DNA of 64,000 bases from Christiangramia forsetii KT0803 (GTDB lineage Bacteria; Bacteroidota; Bacteroidia; Flavobacteriales; Flavobacteriaceae). Below the pieces are notes generated by a model. It was not told where the DNA came from. It was given only the letters and a program-made list of their open reading frames with translations, and made no database searches. Of the stretch, positions 8,813 to 19,403 are shown one piece after another (position 1 is the stretch's first letter; the number at the start of each line of letters is the position of its first letter). Made by a program: the position numbers and the translations under genes. The DNA lies in assembly GCF_000060345.1 (NCBI RefSeq), contig NC_008571.1, positions 2,914,001 through 2,978,000 on the forward strand, written 5' to 3'.

Positions 8813-10096
8813 TTATCTATTTCCAAGTGGCTTAAAATCTCTGTGATTTTCACCAATATAAATCTGACGTGGACGACCGATTGGTTCCTTTTTTAATCTC
8901 ATTTCTCTCCATTGAGCGATCCAGCCCGGAAGTCTACCTAATGCAAACATTACCGTGAACATTTCTACAGGAATTCCCAGTGCACGATAGATAATTCCCG
9001 AATAGAAATCTACGTTTGGATATAATTTCCTTTTTACGAAATAATCATCTTCTAATGCTTCTTTCTCCAATCCCTTTGCAATATCAAGCACAGGGTCTTC
9101 AACTCCTAACTGACTAAGAACTTCATCAGCAGATTTCTTAATGATCTTAGCTCTAGGGTCAAAGTTTTTGTAAACACGGTGACCAAAGCCCATTAAACGG
9201 AAAGGATCTTCTTTATCCTTCGCCTTCTGCATGAACTTGTGAGTATCTCCACCATCTTCCTTAATTTTTTCAAGCATTTCAATTACTGCCTGGTTAGCTC
9301 CACCGTGAAGTGGCCCCCAAAGCGCAGAAATACCTGCAGAAAGTGATGCAAATAATCCAGCATGAGAAGAACCTACCATTCTTACCGTTGACGTAGAACA
9401 ATTCTGCTCATGATCTGCATGAAGAATCAATAATTTATCTAAAGCATCAATCACAGTTTTATCTACGCTATAGGTTTTATTTGGTTTTTCGAACATCATT
9501 TTATGCAGATTCTCTACATAACCAAGAGACTCATCACCATAATTAAGCGGAAGGCTATTTTTCTTTCTCAACGTCCAAGCAGCAAGTACCGGGAATTTCC
9601 CGAGAATCTTAACGATTGCCTTATACATCTCTTCTTCTGAAGAAACATCTACTGAAGATGGGTTAAAAGCGATCAAAGCACTTGTTAACGATGAAAGAAC
9701 TCCCATTGGATGTGCTGATTTCGGAAATCCATCAAGGATCTTCTTCATTTCCTCATCTACATGAGATTGTTCTTTAATATCTGTAGTAAACTTCTCAAGT
9801 TGTTGCTTATTTGGTAATTCTCCGAAAATCAATAGATATACCACTTCAAGAAAATCAGCTTTTTCTGCAAGATCTTCAATTGCATAACCACGATATCTTA
9901 AAATACCTTTCTCACCGTCCAAAAATGTGATAGCACTCTCACAGCTTCCAGTATTTTTAAATCCTGGGTCTAAAGTTATGATTCCTGCTTCTCCACGTAG
10001 TTGTTTAATATCTACGCCTATTTCATCTTCGGTTCCCTTAGTAACGGGAAACTCATATTTTTTTCCGTCAAATTCGAGTGTCGCTGTTTTAGACAT
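8813..10096 (-). CDS. gltA: Citrate synthase
   Basis: Condenses acetyl-CoA with oxaloacetate to citrate, the entry step of the TCA cycle. At 427 aa it has the N-terminal beta extension (TATLEFDGKKYEFPVTKG) typical of bacterial hexameric, NADH-sensitive type citrate synthases. Active-site regions are visible: LHADHEQNCSTSTVR, WGPLHGGANQAV with the first catalytic histidine, and GFGHRVYKNFDPRA with the second histidine and the region of the catalytic aspartate. It is a single gene with its own terminator. The 270 bp between it and glgA are AT-rich and hold only its presumed promoter; I saw no clean TAnnTTTG box there. Confidence 0.97.
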   Translation of the reverse strand: MSKTATLEFDGKKYEFPVTKGTEDEIGVDIKQLRGEAGIITLDPGFKNTGSCESAITFLDGEKGILRYRGYAIEDLAEKADFLEVVYLLIFGELPNKQQLEKFTTDIKEQSHVDEEMKKILDGFPKSAHPMGVLSSLTSALIAFNPSSVDVSSEEEMYKAIVKILGKFPVLAAWTLRKKNSLPLNYGDESLGYVENLHKMMFEKPNKTYSVDKTVIDALDKLLILHADHEQNCSTSTVRMVGSSHAGLFASLSAGISALWGPLHGGANQAVIEMLEKIKEDGGDTHKFMQKAKDKEDPFRLMGFGHRVYKNFDPRAKIIKKSADEVLSQLGVEDPVLDIAKGLEKEALEDDYFVKRKLYPNVDFYSGIIYRALGIPVEMFTVMFALGRLPGWIAQWREMRLKKEPIGRPRQIYIGENHRDFKPLGNR

Positions 10097-10366
10097 ATTA
10101 TATATAATTCTTTTAGATTAATTTTTAAGGATTGCTAAATTACGAAATTTAGTGTTAAAATAATTTTAAGGCTAGTAACGAAATTTCATAAATAGTCCGA
10201 TTTTATTCAGTTTTCATGAAATTTAACTATAGACAACCAAAAACTTAGGCTTGTTTTAATAATAAAGGCTTAAATATGGAAAAAATGCAGGTTTCAATAT
10301 TAAGTTTTTATGAGACAATAAAGAATGTCATTAACCGCAAACAGATCTAATACAACATTGCTAACT

Positions 10367-11908
10367 TCAAATCTTATAAAGTTCTTTATAGTATCTATTT
10401 ACCGATTTTTCCCATGTAAATCTCTCTTGCTTCGCATTCACGCATATTTTTTGCCATGTCTCCTTATCATTAAAAAAGAGATCTACTGCTTCTGAGAATA
10501 CATCTACAAAATTTTTGGTTTTTTCTTCTATATTCTTCCCATCAAAACTAAAACCAGTCTTCTTATGTACAACAGTATCCTTTAATCCACCTGTATGATG
10601 AACCAGGCACGGCTGCGCATTTCTCATTGCGAGCATCTGACTAATTCCGCAGGGCTCAAACTGACTGGGCATTAGGTACAAATCAGACTCTTGATATAAC
10701 ATATCTATAATACTATCAGACTGTGCATTTATAAATATAAAGTTCTTGTATTTATAGCTAGCCTCTCTAAAGATTGATTCATATTCTGGTGCACCGGTTC
10801 CAAGAAGGATATATATTCCATTAACCTCGGTGAGTTTTTCCATTAATCCAGCCAGTAGATCAGGATTTTCTTTGAAGAAGAAAAATTTCTGTTCTGTTAA
10901 GCGTGCAACACTGGCACAAATAAAATCCGGGTTGTGCTCTTGCCATCGAGTGATTTTTTCTCCTGTATGTGCCAGATAATGTGCTTTATAATCTTTATTA
11001 TCTTCTTGCAACCAGCGAAAAAGTCTTCGAACACATTGTCTTAATAAAATACCTTTTTCTACCTCATTAATATTTGAGTAGTTGGCTCCATTTAAGATTC
11101 CGAATAAACGCTTTTCCTTTTTTGCTTTTTTAAGATCTTCTTCCAGACCTTCACCTCCAATAAAATGGGGCGGATGACTCGGCTTCTGAATATCTTCTTT
11201 GTAAGATGGCGATACGGTATGTACTGCATCTGCCAATCTAATCCCCACCGCCATAAGATTAATACAATCCGGATAGCGACGATCGTATAATTTTTCCCGA
11301 TCATATTCTAAATCCGGAAAGAATGCATCTACAGAAGAGTAATTATTACTGAAAGGTCTTATTCCCTGTATGGCCAGATTATGAATTGAATACACAAACC
11401 TGATATCTTTTAATACACTAAATTTTGGATTAAATTCTTTCAAAAATAATAGCATGCTTGTATGCCAGTCATGAAGGTGAATGATATCTATTTTTCCAAA
11501 TATTTCTTCCCGGATAGCCGCGGCAACACCTGTACAAAACAGTGAAAAAACATTGGCGTCTGTAAAAAAAGGTTGATCGGGATCATTAAAATAAATATGG
11601 GCGATATCCCCGGCTTTTATATCTGGATGATGAAATACATAATGTTTTATTCCGGCAATCTGTTTTTTCCCCTGAACCTGGTACACTTCTCCATTATGAG
11701 GTACTCCCCGGAAAACAAAATTCACGTCGGCAATCTTTCTAGCTTCAGAAATATGTAAACGTGAATATGAAGGCGTGATTACATTTACGATATCGCCCTT
11801 TGCCGCTATCTGTCTCGGTACGTCACGAACAACATCACCCATTCCACCAGCTTTACAGCGTGGAATTCCATCGTTTTCAGCAGCGACAAATAGAAAATTG
11901 GTCTTCAA
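10367..11908 (-). CDS. glgA: Glycogen/starch synthase (GT5)
   Basis: Transfers glucose from ADP- or UDP-glucose to growing alpha-1,4-glucan. The 513-aa protein has a GT5 N-terminal domain with the nucleotide-sugar binding motif KAGGMGD at 19-25 (KTGGL in E. coli GlgA), HLHDWHTS in the middle, and a GT-B C-terminal domain with MPSQFEPCGISQML. The reading frame starts at TTG (11906-11908, MKTNFLFVAAEND). An in-frame TAA lies three codons upstream and the next ATG falls within the sugar-binding motif, so TTG is the credible start. No glgB, glgC or glgP neighbour is present. Confidence 0.93.
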   Translation of the reverse strand: MKTNFLFVAAENDGIPRCKAGGMGDVVRDVPRQIAAKGDIVNVITPSYSRLHISEARKIADVNFVFRGVPHNGEVYQVQGKKQIAGIKHYVFHHPDIKAGDIAHIYFNDPDQPFFTDANVFSLFCTGVAAAIREEIFGKIDIIHLHDWHTSMLLFLKEFNPKFSVLKDIRFVYSIHNLAIQGIRPFSNNYSSVDAFFPDLEYDREKLYDRRYPDCINLMAVGIRLADAVHTVSPSYKEDIQKPSHPPHFIGGEGLEEDLKKAKKEKRLFGILNGANYSNINEVEKGILLRQCVRRLFRWLQEDNKDYKAHYLAHTGEKITRWQEHNPDFICASVARLTEQKFFFFKENPDLLAGLMEKLTEVNGIYILLGTGAPEYESIFREASYKYKNFIFINAQSDSIIDMLYQESDLYLMPSQFEPCGISQMLAMRNAQPCLVHHTGGLKDTVVHKKTGFSFDGKNIEEKTKNFVDVFSEAVDLFFNDKETWQKICVNAKQERFTWEKSVNRYYKELYKI

Positions 11909-12014
11909 AGATTTTGGTTAGTTAAGTAATTGAATTTAATCATAAAACTACGACTCTCACAGCGAAATTGATTAAATGATTGTTAATAAAATAGATAATC
12001 GAAAATAATTAAAC

Positions 12015-12047
12015 AAAAAAAAGCCCCTTCTTCCGAAGAGGCTTTTT
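12015..12047 (-). terminator. Intrinsic terminator of eno
   Basis: A 13-bp stem (12018-12030 and 12035-12047) with TTCC/GGAA loop. On the minus-strand RNA the single non-Watson-Crick position is a G-U pair, whereas on the plus strand it would be C-A. The structure and its U-tract therefore favour termination of eno transcripts. Confidence 0.88.
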
Positions 12048-12066
12048 AATGTATCTATAAAAAATA

Positions 12067-13365
<1,299 letters not shown>

Positions 13366-13490
13366 TTATTAGTTAGTTGAACAATCTGCAAGATACAAAG
13401 ACAAGTATAAAAAATCGACTGAGACTGTTAGTTTTAAAGCATTTATAACATTAAAACATACTAAAACGTTTTCGGTTTATGAAGTTTTTA

Positions 13491-14159
13491 TCATAATGCT
13501 GAAAAGAGGTCATAATACACACGTATTCCTAAACCAATTCCATCTTTGCTACCTCCTCCAGACGTAAAATCGTAGTCTGAAAAATCAAGAGACTCTATAC
13601 CTTCTTTAGAATTTAACCTGGTGTACTTCAAATAAAAGGCAAACCAGAGATGATCAACATTCACTAATTGCCCTTCTATTCCTGCTGCAAAACTCCAATA
13701 GTTCTGATCTTTTGAATACTTCTGCTTCTCTTCCAGCTCGTATCTCTCATTTCCATTATATAGAAAGTAGTTCCCTTTTGCATAGAGCTTTCCAAAATTA
13801 TACTCCGGAATAAGAACTAGCGCAGCCTCCTCATTCCCAAATTTTAATTTTGGGGCAAGACTTATAGAAAAAGAAGTAAATGAAGCTTTGTATAAAGCAC
13901 CAGGAATGGCATTTGGATCCGGACTATCATTAAATTCCCTTTCAGGCAATATTCCAGCACTAAAATTCAACCCTACTTCAGGTGCAAAAAATTCCCATTG
14001 ATAAACCTGACTTCCAAAGTTTACATTATAAAAAGCATCATTCTCAAATCCTGTATGCCGATAATATTCAAAGCCCCCATACAACACCGGGTGCTTTTGC
14101 GCAATTCCATGTATGGAATTAAGTATGAAGAAGAAAATTATTATTGTGCGACCAACCAT
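13491..14159 (-). CDS. Predicted outer-membrane beta-barrel protein
   Basis: A 222-aa exported protein with a signal peptide at residues 1-20 (IIIFFFILNSIHGIAQ). The body consists of alternating amphipathic strands rich in Tyr, Phe and Gly, ends in VYYDLFSAL, and looks like an 8-10-stranded barrel. I do not recognise a named family. It overlaps the upstream gene by 19 nt, so the two are translated from one message and probably work together. Function unknown. Confidence 0.75.
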   Translation of the reverse strand: MVGRTIIIFFFILNSIHGIAQKHPVLYGGFEYYRHTGFENDAFYNVNFGSQVYQWEFFAPEVGLNFSAGILPEREFNDSPDPNAIPGALYKASFTSFSISLAPKLKFGNEEAALVLIPEYNFGKLYAKGNYFLYNGNERYELEEKQKYSKDQNYWSFAAGIEGQLVNVDHLWFAFYLKYTRLNSKEGIESLDFSDYDFTSGGGSKDGIGLGIRVYYDLFSAL

Positions 14160-14671
14160 CCTAACTGAAACGAAAATAGTGGTTTAACGTAGGTGTCCCC
14201 TGAATCATTAAATCCTAAACCAAGCCCCAGGTTTAAATTCAATTTAAATCCGCTTTCATAAACTCTTTGCAATCCCCAGGCTGGGCCTACAAATGCGCCG
14301 TAATCATTTTCATAATCCAAATCACCTATTATTGCATTGCCGCTGGTTACAGAAGCGATACCGGTAATATAGTTAGCCGAATTCTCTGAAGTTTTTTTAC
14401 CCTTATCCGCTCTTTTTTCGAAATTATAATAATAACGATATTGAGCCTCAAAGCCTGGATAAATACCATAGGCTTCCCCGAATAAAGAAGAATATTGATA
14501 CGTGAATCCAATTCCAAGATTTAAATCTATGGTTGACCGATCTGAAACTGAAAATTCATATTCGGCTGAAGGAGCTAATAAATTTAGAGAGAATTGATTA
14601 TTTGTAGTTGTTTCCTGAGAAAATATATTCAGACTTGCTATTAATGCCAGAACAAATAAGAAATGCTTCAT
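14141..14671 (-). CDS. Predicted outer-membrane protein (hypothetical)
   Basis: A 176-aa exported protein with a signal peptide (MKHFLFVLALIASLNIFS, cut before QE). The mature part alternates glycine and aromatic residues (LGIGFTYQYSS, LNLGLGLGF) and closes with FSFQLGWLVAQ, consistent with a small transmembrane beta-barrel. It is first in a two-gene operon with the gene at 13491, and is driven by a consensus promoter at 14698-14727. No named family is recognised. Confidence 0.75.
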   Translation of the reverse strand: MKHFLFVLALIASLNIFSQETTTNNQFSLNLLAPSAEYEFSVSDRSTIDLNLGIGFTYQYSSLFGEAYGIYPGFEAQYRYYYNFEKRADKGKKTSENSANYITGIASVTSGNAIIGDLDYENDYGAFVGPAWGLQRVYESGFKLNLNLGLGLGFNDSGDTYVKPLFSFQLGWLVAQ

Positions 14672-14697
14672 TTTAATATCTAGATAGGACGAAGATT

Positions 14698-14727
14698 CAA
14701 AGCTAGCCGAATATACCTAATTGGCAA
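14698..14727 (-). promoter_or_regulatory. Consensus promoter for the two outer-membrane protein genes
   Basis: On the minus strand TTG (14727-14725), a 19-nt spacer and TAGCTTTG (14705-14698) match the Bacteroidota primary sigma factor consensus at every position. The -7 box ends 26 nt before the start codon at 14671. This is one of the best promoter matches in the window. Confidence 0.75.
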
Positions 14728-14753
14728 ATTTTATTTTAGTTCTAAGAGTAACC

Positions 14754-14786
14754 AAAAAAAAAGCCGAAATCGAGATTCCGGCTTTT
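14754..14786 (-). terminator. Intrinsic terminator of carA
   Basis: A 12-bp stem (14759-14770 and 14775-14786) with a 4-nt loop. One pair is G-U on the minus-strand RNA and A-C on the plus strand, and the long A-run at 14754-14762 becomes the U-tract for carA. It begins 24 nt after the carA stop. Confidence 0.88.
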
Positions 14787-14809
14787 CTATATTTATATAA
14801 TTTTTGTTT

Positions 14810-15922
14810 CTAAGCTTTCACTGATTTGATTCGATCTATAAACTCATCAAACAAGTAACTGGCATCATGTGGTCCAGGACTTGCTTCCGGGTGATACTGC
14901 ACAGAAAAAGTATTTTTGTTTTTCATAGCCAACCCTCCAACTGTACCGTCATTAAGACATATATGTGTAACTTCTACATCAGGATGTGCTTCAGTTTGAT
15001 CTTTGTCTACTGAAAAACCGTGATTTTGAGACGTGATTTCACCTTTACCACTCACCATATTCTTTACAGGATGATTTATCCCTCGGTGTCCGTGATGCAT
15101 TTTATAGGTTTTAATTCCGTTTGCTATCGCTATAATCTGGTGACCAAGGCAGATTCCGAATAAGGGATGATCCTTTTCAATAATAGTCTTTGTAACGTTG
15201 ATTGCACTCTCCAAAGGTTGCGGATCCCCAGGTCCGTTAGAAAGGAAGTATCCATCAGGATTCCATTCTTTCATTTCTTCATAGGTAGCATTGTAAGGAA
15301 ACACTTTTATATAGGCATCCCTTTCAGAGAGATTTCTAAGAATATTAGTTTTAATACCTACATCCAAGGCTGCAATCCTGTAGGTCGCATTTTCATCACC
15401 AAAGTAGTACGCCTCTTTAGTAGAAACTTTAGAAGCCAATTCCAGTCCGTTCATATTTGGCACTTCTGCCAATTGTTTTTTAAGACCTTCAATATTTGTC
15501 ACATCAGAAGAAATTATAGCGTTCATAGCACCGTTTTCTCTAATATAAGTCACCAAAGCCCTGGTATCTACATCTGAAATAGCGAAAATATTATTTTCAT
15601 TCAGAAACTCCTCCAGCGTTCTATCTGATGCCGGCCTGGATTCTGTATAACTAAAATTCTTACAGATAAGCCCCGATATTTTAGCAGTATTGGATTCATT
15701 TTCCCTTTCACTGGTTCCATAATTACCAATATGAGCATTGGTGGTCACCATTAATTGTCCATAATAAGAAGGATCTGTAAAGATCTCCTGGTAACCTGTC
15801 ATTCCCGTATTAAAACAAACTTCTCCTACGGCGCTACCTTCCTTATTTCCGACTGATTTTCCATAAAAAATGGTTCCATCTTCAAGTAAGATGATCGCTT
15901 TACGTTTAGCCTGATATTTCAT
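14810..15922 (-). CDS. carA: Carbamoyl-phosphate synthase small subunit
   Basis: Glutaminase subunit that supplies ammonia to CarB for carbamoyl phosphate, used in pyrimidine and arginine synthesis. The 370-aa protein has the N-terminal CPSase small-chain domain (AIILLEDGTIFYGKS, FNTGMTGYQEI, DVDTRALVTYIR) and a class I glutamine amidotransferase domain. In the latter, FGICLGHQ carries the nucleophile Cys and QYHPEASPGP the His and Glu of the triad. The partner carB is not in this window. The gene follows rplQ but is separated from it by a strong terminator and has its own -7 box. Confidence 0.97.
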   Translation of the reverse strand: MKYQAKRKAIILLEDGTIFYGKSVGNKEGSAVGEVCFNTGMTGYQEIFTDPSYYGQLMVTTNAHIGNYGTSERENESNTAKISGLICKNFSYTESRPASDRTLEEFLNENNIFAISDVDTRALVTYIRENGAMNAIISSDVTNIEGLKKQLAEVPNMNGLELASKVSTKEAYYFGDENATYRIAALDVGIKTNILRNLSERDAYIKVFPYNATYEEMKEWNPDGYFLSNGPGDPQPLESAINVTKTIIEKDHPLFGICLGHQIIAIANGIKTYKMHHGHRGINHPVKNMVSGKGEITSQNHGFSVDKDQTEAHPDVEVTHICLNDGTVGGLAMKNKNTFSVQYHPEASPGPHDASYLFDEFIDRIKSVKA

Positions 15923-15947
15923 AGTTGTGATATAGTTGATGCTGCGG

Positions 15948-15955
15948 CAAATTTA
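15948..15955 (-). promoter_or_regulatory. Promoter -7 box of carA
   Basis: Minus-strand TAAATTTG matches TAnnTTTG and lies 25 nt upstream of the carA start, between that start and the rplQ terminator. No clear TTG is found at -33. No sign of a pyrimidine-responsive attenuator was seen in the short leader. Confidence 0.42.
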
Positions 15956-15973
15956 ATAATTTATTTATTGGGT

Positions 15974-16009
15974 ATAAAAAAAGGATAAACTATTAAAGCT
16001 TATCCTTTT
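15974..16009 (-). terminator. Intrinsic terminator of the ribosomal-protein cluster
   Basis: A perfect 10-bp stem, AAAAGGATAA (15979-15988) and TTATCCTTTT (16000-16009), whose minus-strand transcript ends in seven U residues. It lies 29 nt after the rplQ stop and closes the rpsL-to-rplQ cluster. Confidence 0.88.
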
Positions 16010-16037
16010 AAAATTTAGGCGGTAATAAGAATCATTG

Positions 16038-16583
16038 TTATTCCTCTTTTTTATCGTCCTTTTTTTCTTCAGCCTTTGGCTCTTTAGCTTTAGGCTCTTC
16101 TTTTTTCGTTTCTTTAGCAGAAGCTTCTTTAGGCTCGGCAGTAGAAGCTGTATCTTCAGTCTTCTTCTTACCAGCACGACGAGTAGATTTTTTCTTCTTA
16201 GGCTTCTCTCCTACATTGTAGGTTTCATTAAAGTCTACAAGTTCTACCAATGCCATTTCTGCAGCATCCCCAAGACGACTACCAAGTTTGATAACTCTGG
16301 TATAACCTCCCGGGCGATCTCCTACTTTAGGAGCTACTTCACGAAATAATTCGCTTACAGCTTCTTTACTTCTAAGCTTACTAAACACAAGACGTCTGTT
16401 GTGAGTAGTATCGTTCTTACATTTAGTAACTAGAGGCTCTACAAATACTTTAAGAGCTTTAGCTTTAGCTACCGTTGTATTGATACGTTTATGCTCAATT
16501 AGGGAACATGCCATATTCGCAAGCATAGCTTTACGATGTGCAGTTTGTCTACCTAAGTGGTTTATTTTCTTTCCGTGTCTCAT
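16038..16583 (-). CDS. rplQ: 50S ribosomal protein L17 with long charged tail
   Basis: Component of the large subunit near the exit tunnel. Residues 1 to about 120 are ordinary bL17 ([12 protein letters not shown] start, [16 protein letters not shown]). The protein is 181 aa because of a ~55-residue C-terminal tail made almost only of Lys, Glu, Ala and Ser/Thr (such as [16 protein letters not shown]). E. coli L17 is 127 aa; extended tails are known from Bacteroidota. The tail is low-complexity and probably disordered. It is the last gene of the cluster, 96 nt after rpoA. Confidence 0.97.
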
Positions 16584-16679
16584 GACATTTTATGTTTCAT
16601 CATCTTGCTACAACTCATTTTGAGGAGCAAATTATGACGGTTATTTATTTTAAATCCCAGTTAAGAATTGAATCCTGAA

Positions 16680-17672
16680 CTAGTCTTTATCTAATTTATA
16701 TTTTGAAAGGTCCATTCCAAAGTTCAAACCTTTATTGCTTACAAGCTCTTCCAATTCAGTAAGTGATTTTTTACCGAAATTTCTAAACTTCATCAAATCG
16801 TTCTTATTATAAGAAACAAGGTCTCCCAAAGTATCAACTTCAGCTGCTTTAAGACAGTTCAATGCTCTTACTGAAAGATCCATATCTACCAACTTCGTCT
16901 TAAGAAGTTGTCTCATATGAAGAGATTCTTCATCGTAAGTTTCAGTTTGGGCAATTTCATCTGCTTCAAGAGTGATACGCTCATCAGAGAATAACATGAA
17001 GTGATGTATAAGTGTCTTAGCTGCTTCGGTTAAAGCATCTTTTGGATGAATAGAACCATCACTGATAATTTCAAATACCAGTTTTTCGTAGTCAGTCTTC
17101 TGCTCAACACGAAAGTTTTCGATACTATATTTTACATTCTTAATAGGAGTGTAAATAGAATCTACGAAAATCGTTCCTAGAGGAGCATTGGCTTTTTTGT
17201 TTTCTTCAGCCGGAACATAACCTCTACCTTTCTCGATAGTGATCTCCATGTTCAAGCTAACTTTCTTATCCATGTGACAGATTACCTGATCTGGATTAAG
17301 AACCTGAAATCCTGAAATGAATTTCTGGAAGTGACCGGCAGTTAATTGCTCTTCTCCTGAAACCGAAATAGTAACCGATTCATTATCGATCTCATCGATT
17401 TGTCTCTTGAATCTTACTTGTTTAAGATTCAGGATAATTTCAGTTACGTCTTCCACTACACCTGCAATGGTAGAGAATTCGTGATCTACACCTTCAATTC
17501 TTACTGAAGTGATCGCGAAACCTTCCAAAGAAGATAAAAGCACTCGTCTTAAAGCGTTACCAACAGTTAATCCATAACCAGGCTCCAAAGGGCGAAATTC
17601 AAATTTCCCTTCGAAATCGGTTGAATCAATCATTATAACTTTATCGGGCTTCTGAAAATTTAGTATTGCCAT
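16680..17672 (-). CDS. rpoA: RNA polymerase alpha subunit
   Basis: Dimerises to nucleate the RNA polymerase core. The 330-aa protein has an N-terminal dimerisation domain ([28 protein letters not shown], cited in part: [15 protein letters not shown]) and a linker. The C-terminal domain has the helix-hairpin-helix segment [19 protein letters not shown] and [10 protein letters not shown] that contacts activators and UP-element DNA. The conserved alpha-operon order rpsM-rpsK-rpsD-rpoA-rplQ is kept. Confidence 0.98.
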
Positions 17673-17694
17673 ATTTCGACTTCTGTGTGAATTA

Positions 17695-18300
17695 TTATTT
17701 CGAATATAATTCGACTATAAATTGCTCGTTAATGTTTTCAGGAATCTGAACTCTTCCAGGAACAGCTACGAAAGTACCTTCTTTCTTTTCTGAATTCCAT
17801 GAAATCCATTCGTAAACACTGCTGTTATTTGATAGTGATTCCTGTACCACAGCAAGTGATTTAGATTTTTCTCTAACTCCAACAACGTCACCAGCTTTTA
17901 GGTGATAAGAAGGAATGTTTACCAATTCCCCATTTACAGTGATATGACGGTGACCAACTAACTGACGGGCAGCTCTTCTTGAAGGTGCTACACCCATACG
18001 GTACACTACATTATCTAAACGAGATTCGCAAAGTTGAAGAAGAACCTCACCAGTAATTCCCTGGGCACGGGTAGCTTTTTCAAACATGTTACGGAATTGA
18101 CGCTCAAGAATACCATACGTATACTTGGCTTTTTGCTTCTCCATTAACTGGATAGCATATTCTGATTTTTTTCCACGACGACGGTTATTACCGTGCTGTC
18201 CCGGAGGATAATTTCTTTTTTCGAAAGATTTGTCGTCTCCAAAAATAGCTTCACCGAATTTACGGGCTATTTTAGTTTTTGGACCTGTATATCTTGCCAT
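17695..18300 (-). CDS. rpsD: 30S ribosomal protein S4 (zinc-free form)
   Basis: Primary 16S rRNA binding protein and, in enterobacteria, translational repressor of the alpha operon. The 201-aa sequence starts [17 protein letters not shown] and has the S4 RNA-binding domain ([19 protein letters not shown]). No Cys cluster is present in the N-terminal region, so this is the C-minus form. An 83-nt gap separates it from rpsK upstream, the only sizeable spacer inside the alpha block. Confidence 0.98.
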
Positions 18301-18383
18301 TACTATAGTTATTTTAGAAAGGGATTATGAATTAAGGCATAAGTCCTTCGATAATCTAAATCCTCTCTTATTATTAAAATTTA

Positions 18384-18785
18384 TTAAACTCTACGTCTCT
18401 TTGGTGGACGACAACCGTTGTGTGGAAGTGGAGTAATATCGATAATTTCAGTAACTTCGATACCACTATTGTGAACTGCTCTTATTGCAGATTCTCTACC
18501 GTTTCCAGGACCTTTTACATAAACCTTCACTTTACGCATACCTGCCTCATGTGCTACTTTCGAAGCATCTTCAGCAGCTAATTGTGCAGCGTAAGGAGTA
18601 TTTTTCTTAGATCCTCTAAAGCCCATCTTACCTGCAGACGACCATGCAACAACATCTCCCTTTTTGTTGGTAAGAGAAATAATAATGTTGTTAAAAGAAG
18701 CAGTTACGTGTGCTTCACCGTTGGATTCAACGACTACTTTACGTTTTTTCTGAGTTTTAGCTTTTGGATTTGCTTTCTTTGCCAT
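18384..18785 (-). CDS. rpsK: 30S ribosomal protein S11
   Basis: Platform protein of the small subunit that contacts the mRNA exit region. The 133-aa protein has a lysine-rich N-terminus, then [32 protein letters not shown] and the invariant C-terminus [15 protein letters not shown]. It follows rpsM by 8 nt. Confidence 0.98.
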   Translation of the reverse strand: MAKKANPKAKTQKKRKVVVESNGEAHVTASFNNIIISLTNKKGDVVAWSSAGKMGFRGSKKNTPYAAQLAAEDASKVAHEAGMRKVKVYVKGPGNGRESAIRAVHNSGIEVTEIIDITPLPHNGCRPPKRRRV

Positions 18786-18793
18786 ACTACTTA

Positions 18794-19168
18794 CTATTTA
18801 GTCGCTTTTTTCTTGTTAGCAACTGTTTTTCTTCTTCCTTTTCTGGTTCTGGAGTTGTTCTTAGTTCTTTGACCTCTTAATGGAAGTCCAGCTCTGTGAC
18901 GAATTCCTCTATAGCATCCAATGTCCATAAGACGTTTGATACTAATTTGAACTTCAGTACGTAATTCTCCTTCAATTGTAAACTGACCAACAGCCTCACG
19001 GATTTTACCAATCTCGTCATCGTCCCAATCTGAGACTTTCTTACTCTCGTCTACTTTAGCTTGTGCAAGTATCTCCTGAGCCCTGCTTCTGCCAATTCCG
19101 AAGATATAGGTCAATGCTATAACCCCTCGCTTTTGTTTAGGTATATCTACCCCTGCAATTCTTGCCAT
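18794..19168 (-). CDS. rpsM: 30S ribosomal protein S13
   Basis: Head protein of the small subunit that contacts the P-site tRNA and 50S bridges. It is 124 aa: [15 protein letters not shown], a helix-two-turn-helix core ([15 protein letters not shown]), [20 protein letters not shown] and a basic tail. It starts 2 nt after the rpmJ stop, so the two are translationally coupled. Confidence 0.98.
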   Translation of the reverse strand: MARIAGVDIPKQKRGVIALTYIFGIGRSRAQEILAQAKVDESKKVSDWDDDEIGKIREAVGQFTIEGELRTEVQISIKRLMDIGCYRGIRHRAGLPLRGQRTKNNSRTRKGRRKTVANKKKATK

Positions 19169-19170
19169 AA

Positions 19171-19287
19171 TTAGCCTTGTCTTTGTTTAAATCTAGGATT
19201 CTTTTTGTTAATTACGTAAAGGCGCCCTTTTCTGCGTACAATTTTGCAGTCGGCACTTCTCTTTTTTATTGATGCTCTAACTTTCAT
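19171..19287 (-). CDS. rpmJ: 50S ribosomal protein L36 (zinc ligands lost)
   Basis: A 38-aa gene read directly from the sequence: ATG at 19285-19287, TAA at 19171-19173. The translation begins [15 protein letters not shown] and ends [12 protein letters not shown], unmistakably bL36. The zinc-binding form has Cys at 11, 14 and 27 and His at 33; here only Cys14 remains (Ser11, Asn27, and no His), so it is a C-minus L36 that cannot bind zinc. It lies between infA (116-nt gap with a putative promoter) and rpsM (2-nt gap). Confidence 0.97.
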   Translation of the reverse strand: MKVRASIKKRSADCKIVRRKGRLYVINKKNPRFKQRQG

Positions 19288-19363
19288 CTTATCTCTTTTT
19301 TATTCACCGGCAGAGTCTTAACTCATTCTGTGAAATTTTAGCCGTCATAAATTTTTCAGAGTG

Positions 19364-19371
19364 CAAAAGTA
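19364..19371 (-). promoter_or_regulatory. Putative internal promoter before rpmJ
   Basis: Minus-strand TACTTTTG fits TAnnTTTG within the 116-nt gap between infA and rpmJ. An inverted repeat flanks the box on the minus strand (CTGAAAA-type arms at about 19352-19359 and 19390-19397). The -33 element is weak. It would separate expression of the alpha block (rpmJ to rplQ) from the spc block. Confidence 0.42.
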
Positions 19372-19403
19372 TAAAAAATTTATAAAAGGCTGAAAATTAC
19401 TTT

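Noticed and set aside
16035-16349. Plus-strand frame opposite rplQ rich in Phe, Leu and Ser
   Set aside because: It is the reverse complement of the Lys/Glu codon-rich L17 tail, so its composition is an artefact.
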